DNA of 64,000 bases, from NCBI GenBank assembly GCA_023053575.1, contig JAKZAP010000005.1, positions 868,001-932,000 of the forward strand. The letters are read 5' to 3'. The translations under genes were made by a program, and so were the position numbers. The first letter of the stretch is position 1, and each line of letters opens with the position of its first letter. Shown piece by piece: positions 57,161 to 64,000 of the stretch. The DNA comes from Branchinecta lynchi (Eukaryota; Arthropoda; Branchiopoda; Anostraca; Branchinectidae). The notes under the pieces are model-generated. The model saw only the letters and a program-made list of their open reading frames with translations. It had not been told where the DNA came from and searched no databases.

Positions 57161-57335
57161 TGAATGATTTGTTACGCACTGCCGTGCGCGTAAGTGCAGT
57201 AGAAGCTTAAAAACAAAACAAAAAAAACAAAGAAGTTTAATCACAAATAAGAACTGAGCTGACGTCGAGGCTGACGTCAAGTAGGAAACGGCAAATCGGT
57301 AGAGATAATTTCGAGGACAGATTTTCCATTGTTAA

Positions 57336-57708
57336 AGGATACCCTCGCACTATTTACTCTTCAACTTACAGTATTTTAAAATATTTGAATACTTTAGCAC
57401 TAGGCTGTGCTTTCAACAAATAACCCACGGTTTTGACTGTTTTAAGCGTTTTCCGAGACCCGTTGGCTTAAAGCGAAAACAGGGAAACAATTTACATAAC
57501 CGGTTTTTCTGATGGGAAAACTTCTCGCTGATAACCGTTGACAGCGTGATTCACATCGAAGGTAAGAAAACACGGCAAATGAGAAAATCAGCGTGGTTTT
57601 GCTAGATGAGTTAGAATGTACCTTACGAAATTGGGGTTTCCGAATTTGGAAATATATGAAGTGAATATGGAAGTAGGTTGCATTAGTATTATAGGTAAGA
57701 CTGGTCCT
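57336..57708. mobile_element. TTAA-flanked MITE, copy 2
   Basis: AGGATACCC at the left and GGTCCT at the right are flanked by perfect TTAA on both sides. The interior matches the INO80-intron copy, including CACATAACCGGTTTTTCTGA-like and GACAGCGTGATTCACATCG stretches. Confidence 0.85.
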
Positions 57709-57714
57709 TTAAGA

Positions 57715-58769
57715 TTCTGTTCCATTTTGTTTTTAATTTTTTCCCTTGTTTTGTTCCTCTTGATGGATCGAAAAAATAGATGAATAAAAATTTGTGTCCC
57801 TCAAGCAGTTGAAAGCATTTTTATTATATTACTTTCAAAATCATACAAATTTGGTACAGGGTTTCGTTTTGGAATATTTTCGAACCTATTTCACCTTGAG
57901 CTCAGTTTAGCATCTTACCATCTTAAACTGGAGCAAAAGTTGAATGCAGGAAGGATTGAAAGGTCTAGCTTGGATCAATACGTTAAGTAATCAGTTATCT
58001 GGAACTTCTGACCTCAGGTACAGACGTAGTAGTCATTGATTCATCAACTGGATATTCACCGTGTAAATTGTCACTCAGTAAATTGTCTCATCACTATCTA
58101 AAAAAAGAAAACAGGTAGACCTAATGCGTTTTTTGACTTTTAAGTACCAATAATTTTGAGTTTATGCGTCGTAAAACCTTTAAAGGACTACCTGTGTACC
58201 CAAAGATACCAGAGCAGGGTAGCATTTGAGCTGATGATAGCTATAGAAATACCAGGAGCCATCGGAATCGCTTACCCGTCCCTGCTTGAAAAGAGACCGG
58301 TAGCGTGGCGAATGAATTGCGACGAAGGTAGTTCTGGGGAACTGTGAGAAGATTCCTTGATTGCCTCAAATAACGTCATTTAGTATGCTTTTAGTTGAGC
58401 CCGTGCGATGCAAAAATTAAACTGCCGACAGAACGTCGTAAAGGCCCAGATTTACGAGCTTCACGAGCGCGACGGTTATTCTATGATGGTTCGCGAGCCG
58501 GATTTCTTTTTTGTCTTCGGGAGGGTCGGGCTCAGTGGAGATAGTCTAAGGGTCCTCGCTTGGCAAGGTTTCTTTCTTTTCAAAGATTTAATTTCCGGTA
58601 TGCGGTTTGGACCCAGTAAGCTGCAAGTAGTGTTAGCAAATTCTACGATTATTTGCGTTGAGATCAAGAACGTTTGCGCTAGTTTAATCGCGCGGAAATG
58701 CGTCTAAGTAAATAAGTATATTATAAGTATATATAGGTAAAAAAAACTTATTTCGTACCCCATCTACAA
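57715..58769. other. No feature recognised
   Basis: Two plus-strand frames of 63 and 99 codons (58156-58347 and 58408-58707) lie in succession, but neither shows a domain or credible splice sites. Both are compatible with chance. Confidence 0.4.
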
Positions 58770-59040
58770 TGAGTTTCTCCCCTCCCCCATACAACAATGT
58801 AAGGGAAAGGCAAGAGCGAGCAGTCTCTACGACGGTCCCAATGTTCCAACCAGTAGCGGCCAAACACAGCCGTTACCAAAATAGTTTTATACCAAAGATT
58901 GTTGAAATTTTAAATAGCCTTTGAACATTGTACGTGCTTTTAAATGTATATGTTATACTTGCATGACAGTACTCACCAATTTGGGTTTTGTAACCGTGAA
59001 AGAGTAAACGAATAAATTACTATTCTATTATATTTATACT
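58770..59040 (+). mobile_element. LINE 3' fragment (RT C-terminus)
   Basis: The frame reads RQERAVSTTVPMFQPVAAKH, then SRYQNSFIPKIVEILNSL-stop. The P...(R/K)xxYxxSFIPxxIxxxNSL pattern is characteristic of LINE reverse-transcriptase ends. A 3' UTR follows, ending in AATAAATTACTATTCTATTA. Confidence 0.7.
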
Positions 59041-59994
59041 ATTCTATATTCTGTTTTACAACAAAAGATCGTGGAGTAAAAAGGCGATTCAAAGAAAAAG
59101 ACGTACAAAAAGTCTGATCCAAACAGTCAGAAAAGCATTAGAAGGTAATGCAACGACAGGTATAGCGAATAATCGCTAGAATTCTAACGGAAATAATCGT
59201 GCGATTCATCTAGACGTGTCTGACTTCCAAAATGACTTTTACCTCTCCGAATGCCAAAACTTGTGTACGTTGGTATGCTGGTTCTGTGCAAATAAATTAG
59301 CCTATGCGTAAATAAATAGTGAATAAAATAAAAGGCTGGGATGCTTTTCTTTGCTGGTTTTGACAGGTCTGCAAGGTGTGCACTTCCATGACACTCCTTG
59401 TGGAAAATATCAGTAGGTCGCATACTACTTGTAGCAATATGTTGGCGGTAAATACTTTTCCTACCAGACTGCCTTCAGTAATATTAGCAATTGTCATTTT
59501 TTAACAAATTTATAAAAAAAAATTTAACCTTAAAGGACCCGACTTACTTGGATTGACCCATTCTCATTTCCGAGATTGCCTAATTCCTATGCGATTTTTA
59601 TTCCTCTCAACAATTTGCCATGTCCTGCTCTTTCGCGGCGGACTCAGGCTACCGCCCATTGGTCAGATCTACTGGAAGTCCGTGTTTCTCATCGAAGACA
59701 TGGGAGCTAAGGGAGGTTAACACTCTTTGCGGGTTTGCAATCTTTTGGAATCCCGGAAAAACCCTGGTCAGGTATGTTAGAACATTGGAATAGAAAGTGC
59801 ATGTACTGAAACCTGTGCTTTAATGATAAAGCCCTGGTTAGGCATTTCCCGCAAAGGTAACAGTAAATAGGCCATTGGTGCTCTGATTGTGGTTTGCGTG
59901 TGGCCTAGTTTTGGAAACCCATAGATACGTTCATGGCACTATTTTTTTTCGAGTTGAAAGTTTCCTAGGTAGCCTACGTTATCAAGGGTAGCCT

Positions 59995-60300
59995 ACGGCA
60001 TATCCGAATTTCCGTCCTCGCATCTTTTGGATTTCAAAATGGCACATTTTCCAGCTTGAGCGGCTTGAACCTGACGAGGAGCCATGCCAAGAAGGGCCGA
60101 AATATAGCTCTAATAAAATATAACCGTTTTCCATGGTCAAATATGATTTTACCTTGGGATCTCAAGGGTAAGACATATCCGAATTTCCGTTCTCGTATCG
60201 TTTGGATTTCAAAAAGATTCATTTTCCATCTTGAGCGACTTGAGCCTGAAGAGGACCCTTGCCAATAAGGGCCGAAATATAACTCTAACAAAATGTAGCT
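59995..60300 (+). repeat. Tandemly duplicated F9-type segment
   Basis: TATCCGAATTTCCGT occurs at 60001 and 60176, and the following text repeats (TTTGGATTTCAAAA, CTTGAGCGRCTTGARCCTGA, GAGGASCCWTGCCAAKAAGG, GCCGAAATATARCTCTAA). Two copies about 175 bp apart therefore lie head to tail. The boxes are those of F9. Confidence 0.7.
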
Positions 60301-60305
60301 GACGT

Positions 60306-60655
60306 ATCCGTTTTGAATGAATGAATGATGTATTTAATTCAGCCAAAAAAGCCATAATCTAACAAAAAATAAATAATAAATAAGGAAAAATAACACATCA
60401 ACAAAGCAACCGCTAACTACTTATTACTCGGCCAAAGCAAAACAATCAGCTAAAAGTGCCTTCCACACTCCAAGATTATAGAAGATAGGTTTTGCGACCA
60501 ACTGTACAAGATCATTATCACTCTTATTGAGGCGAATAAATAGAGATACACAAGCTTTCCGCCGGAGCTCTTTCAATGTAAAACAACGTTTTCCCACTAG
60601 AACTTCACTAACACTACATCTACGTGGCAGGCGAAGCAGTTTTGCACTGTCAAAT
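60306..60655 (-). mobile_element. LINE 3' fragment (RT C-terminus) with CATT tail
   Basis: On the minus strand an open frame of about 70 codons reads LLRLPRRCSVSEVLVGKRCF, TLKELRRKACVSLFIRLNKS and DNDLVQLVAKPIFYNL, then stop. This matches the pattern of LINE RT C-termini (R-x-LxLP, L-x-E-x-RR...FxxRL-x-S). A 3' UTR and a CATTCATTCATTC tail follow. Confidence 0.72.
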
Positions 60656-60700
60656 ATGATTCACAGTCAGCTTGGGCTGAAGTATCTTATTGATCACAGT
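60655..60700 (-). mobile_element. Element F9 end fragment
   Basis: ATATGATTCACAGTCAGCTTGGGCTGAAGT (split here as ATATGATTCACAG and TCAGCTTGGGCTGAAGT) is the F9 end box. It borders the coding side of a reverse LINE fragment. Confidence 0.45.
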
Positions 60701-60704
60701 TACG

Positions 60705-61896
60705 AAAATTGGGAGCGTTCCCCATCCATTGGGATTTACGAGTACTGGAGGACATTTTCACCCGAGCTATAACCTACTTGCTACAGTACGCGGTCGTTAT
60801 CAGGTGAATATCCGTAATCCTACTTTCAAAGTCGAACTTCTTGTAATTACTCTACAAAGACGTCACAGCCTTTTAGTTAGTGGAACATGACTACCCATGT
60901 TGTGCGTATCTGATTTTGTCAGGATTGTAAAACCATAAGCTAGCAATAAGGACAGTTCGGTTGTAAGAGCTCCTGCAATAAGGCCAAGTGCCGGCGTGAG
61001 AATATCTTTTCAGTAATGTCCTCTGATTGCAGAGAAATAGCGGGGGTACGCCTCCACCAGATTGTCTTTCCGTCATAAAATACATAATTTAGAGAGCCCG
61101 ATGAGTGCTAGGTAATTTCTAAGTCAAGTTGTTGTCATAGAAGAAGAGGCCGCCGAAGTGAACGATTATGGCTCTGGAAACAGGTTTTGGAACTGGGAGG
61201 AACGACCAGCGGAATATTTGGCATGTCGGTAAAAACACCTCCGGGAACGTTTTTTTTCAAGCGCCAAAACGTCCATTTTTTTTTCTTTTTTTTTTTATTC
61301 CCGCGTAGCTTCTTTTTCATTAGTTCTTGCTTTAGATTGAACTAAAACAAGTGGCTACGTCTCTGCCTCCAACTCAGTGAGTCTTTAACGTCCAGTCTTT
61401 AAACGTTTGCCGAAAAGAGCTAAAGTATGGAAATGGAGCTAAGAATCACTTGTTCTCTTATAAAGGCTTGGCAACCCGACGAATATGCGTCAGTCCATTG
61501 CTCTCGTATTGCCTCTAGCCATTTTTATTTCTGGAAATATCTTTCAGAATGATCTTTTCACGATGAAATGGCTCAGAATTTTCGAAAATACAGTTACTTG
61601 CCACGTAAAATTAGTGATTTTCTTTTTAGCACTTGTTGCATCTATTCAGCATTCCCACTCTCCGCCGCGCCGGCTGGACGCAAAACATTTGAAAACTGAA
61701 CTAGCCGTGGTTTAAAAGTGGGAAAACGAAGAAGTTGAATATAGAAGATAACACGATGGCTAACCATGTCTCCCAAAATAAAAAAACAACACTTTGAAGC
61801 TTCCTGGAAGCTTCTCGTGCCCTAATGTGCGAAAGAGTTGTCGGCGTCCCTGAAGCTTTTGGCAAAGTTTGTGCTACTCCTGAGACTACCATTCCG
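60705..61896. other. No gene recognised; T-rich tract
   Basis: Holds poly-T around 61.25-61.30 kb and chance frames of up to 92 codons. One frame at 61701-61979 (minus) runs into F2 copy f and is repeat-derived. Confidence 0.4.
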
Positions 61897-62935
61897 AACA
61901 AGACCAAAGGTGTCGATTGGATCCCAAAAAATCTAAGGTAATTTAAATATTCTTTGAGCCCAAGCTGACTTTGAAACATTTATGCAAACAATGTTTACAA
62001 TGAAGAATCATAGAATCATGAAGAATCATAGCTGACGTATCCGTTGTAAACATTGTTTGAACTAAGGTAATTTCTAGGTAATTGGGTCTTGTCTTCGCCA
62101 GGCTAATCATCAGAGAAAACCGAGTTCAGATATTCTATCTACCTATCTATCTATACTTCTATAAGCCATATCTATTTTGACGATACTGACCGAAACTTCC
62201 TGCTTTACTACTGCCAAATTTGCGGTTTCGCCCTTATTCCGAGCGAACTACTAGTCCAGCAAAAAAAAGAAAATTCAGAACATCTAATCAAGTTTAAATA
62301 AAATTTTGACTTGAAAAAAAAATGCGGGTACAACCGGATTCCTGACTAATTATATGTCCGGGAAAAAAATGATCATCATATACAGACTCAGCGTCTCTTC
62401 TTACCCCTAAATCTATCATCTAATCAACTTCAGAAAAAGCTTTTGCTTTTAACATATTTTCCGGCTTTGGCCGGATTACAGGCGAACTAGTTGTCCGACG
62501 AGAAAATGGTTTTCACCATCGGGTTCAACAGGTCTTCTTACCCCTAGATCAAACATTTAATCAACTTCAAATGAAATTGTTACTTCGAACCAACTTTCCG
62601 GTTTTGGCAGGATTCCGGACGAACTACTTATCCGGCGAGAAAATGATTTTCACCATCGTGCTCAACGAGTTTTCTTACCCCATAATCGACTATCACATTA
62701 GCTGTTTAAAAATATTTTGTTTGTCCCTTAATTTGGACCCCCTCCCCCACCCAAATATAGGGCTACAGAGCCCATCTACGAATTCGACCTTACCCTTGAC
62801 CCAGACAATCCTCATAACAAGTTTCATTAAAGTATCTCATTCCCTTCGAGAGTTATCGTGCTTACAGACGGACGGACGGACAACTTTTGCGATGTCATAG
62901 GTATCCCTCCACTTACGTTTTGGGATCCCAAAAAG
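61897..62935 (-). mobile_element. Family F2, copy f (reverse), with a later insertion
   Basis: On the minus strand it runs from CTTTTTGGGATCCCAAAACG through the CTATGACATCGC and CTTGTTATGAGG boxes and four or more core monomers to the GGATCCAATCGAC 3' end with hairpin ACC-TTT-GGT and CTTGTT. Near its 3' end it is interrupted by a short insertion flanked by 12-bp direct repeats (61933-61944 and 62062-62073). Confidence 0.75.
61945..62061. mobile_element. Short F9-like insertion with 12-bp target duplication
   Basis: CTAAGGTAATTT flanks the insert on both sides (61933-61944 and 62062-62073). The insert starts AAATATTCTTTGAGCCCAAG and CTGACTTTG, like F9, and contains a perfect 16-bp inverted repeat with left arm CAAACAATGTTTACAA (61985-62000 and 62044-62059). 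It is inserted in the 3' part of F2 copy f. Confidence 0.65.
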
Positions 62936-63492
62936 GCGTAGTTACAAAATGAAACAATGGCAAAAAGTGTGGATTTTAGAAGCATATAATTACATAAGGG
63001 AGCTAAAGATAATATACATGACAGAATAAGAAAGAGGGGTCCTTTAAGGTTTATGTGCCTCGAGTTTTGGAGTCTTCATGCCTTCCAGATATCTTTTTTT
63101 TTAGTGTATGTAAAGTGATTTGTTTATAGCAGCCACAGTTGGCTATATTTGAAATGAATTATAACTTAAATATTTAGGACCAACAACAGCACCAATGTCA
63201 GTAAACAAGCTTGCTCGTCTGCCAGTTCTGGGTCTCTTGGGGACCTAATTTTCATTCAGGCAAATAGCAGCGTCTTGGATTTTCTATCGTTCGCGATTAT
63301 TCAGAATGAAAGTTCATGTCCTAGACGAAATTGAAAGTGGGCTCAATTGAATTTGGTCTTGTCGGGGATCCAACTTTATTCTCAACCTCACTACGAGAGT
63401 CTATTGAGAAAAATAAAAACCCTCAAAGGGTCAAAATAATTAATTGTATTCAAATTCAAGGTACAAAGAAATCTGGTTTTCAGTCAAACTTT

Positions 63493-64000
63493 AACAAGAG
63501 CTAGAAGCTCATATGGCACTTGCAAGGCTTGGTCAGCGGATGAAAGTAGGAATTTGCCAAGTCGTGGGTTTGTTGTGATGAAACCCTTGAGATAAGCATG
63601 ATTATGGGCCCTTGGAAAGCACGCAGCTTGTTCACGCAGTGAGCTACCTTCCGTAAGCTGATCACTGGCCGCTGGAATGCCGCGTATGTATTCAGATTCA
63701 ATTCAGAACGTCATTCCAAAGCAAATAGTGAAAAAAAAACTTGAGACAATCCAAAAAATGCAGTGTATTCAGTTAAATGATACAAAAGCAAGTTGGCTTT
63801 TCAGATAAACTTTTAGGGATGGATGGATCTGGGAAGTGACAATTTCTAAGCCAATGTTGTCGAGTCTCTAATGCTCCTGCCAAGTTTCATTGTCCTAGCA
63901 CATTTGGAAGCACCTTAACTCGCGATCACCAGAATTCCAGACCCCCACCCCTCAAACTCTCCCGACAGTGCCCGAATCTGGTCACAGTTCTGTCACTAAT
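63493..64000 (-). mobile_element. Family F1, copy D, reverse orientation, runs off the window
   Basis: Read on the minus strand, the copy ends with GCAAGTGCCATATGAGC, hairpin GAGCT-TCT-AGCTC, TTGTT. At the right edge of the window it contains GATTCGGGCACTGTCGGGAG and GACAATGAAACTTGGCAGG, which correspond to monomer and 5' boxes of F1. The middle is diverged. Its 5' end lies outside the window. Confidence 0.6.

Overview
This is animal nuclear DNA: spliced genes with canonical GT-AG introns, tRNA-derived SINEs, LINE 3' ends with microsatellite tails, and many short inverted-repeat (MITE-like) elements. GC is moderate and CpG is not visibly depleted. The repeat style (BamHI-type satellite arrays inside short dispersed elements, SINEs, hAT-, TA- and TTAA-flanked MITEs) suggests a marine invertebrate. 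I cannot name the clade from the sequence alone.

The one gene I recognise with confidence is the 3' part of INO80, the ATPase of the INO80 chromatin remodeler, on the + strand. Seven exons (716-874, 14300-14408, 15419-15492, 27729-27857, 29001-29136, 36195-36368, 38139-38374) join in frame into 338 codons plus a stop. They begin inside the second RecA lobe (helicase motifs V and VI) and run through the conserved post-helicase segment to a basic tail rich in AT-hook-like GRP motifs and an acidic C-terminus. Earlier exons lie left of the window. About 1 kb of coding sequence is spread over 37.7 kb because the introns are filled with repeats. A possible terminal exon of an unknown gene lies antisense in an INO80 intron (30731-30993).

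The INO80 introns hold most of the clear repeat structure. At 15.6-22.0 kb there are two related satellite-bearing elements. The second carries 13 monomers of about 280 bp, with higher-order order, and sits inside a hAT-like MITE that still has a perfect 8-bp target-site duplication. Other intron residents are TA-flanked and TTAA-flanked MITEs, LINE 3' ends, a tRNA-derived SINE, and a 200-bp tandem array just before the last exon.

From 38.4 to 64 kb I find no gene I can defend. The region is a mosaic of the same families: three full-length copies of a second satellite-bearing element with a palindromic GGGATCCC at both ends, two SINEs, hAT, TA and TTAA MITEs, and several LINE 3' fragments with recognisable reverse-transcriptase C-termini.

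The most interesting signals are about repeat biology: two element families that share a plan (CCGTCC-rich 5' module, GATGAAACTTGG box, tandem core, short 3' hairpin followed by CTTGTT), a satellite with monomer, half-monomer and multimer levels, and MITEs whose interiors are saturated with their own subterminal word.
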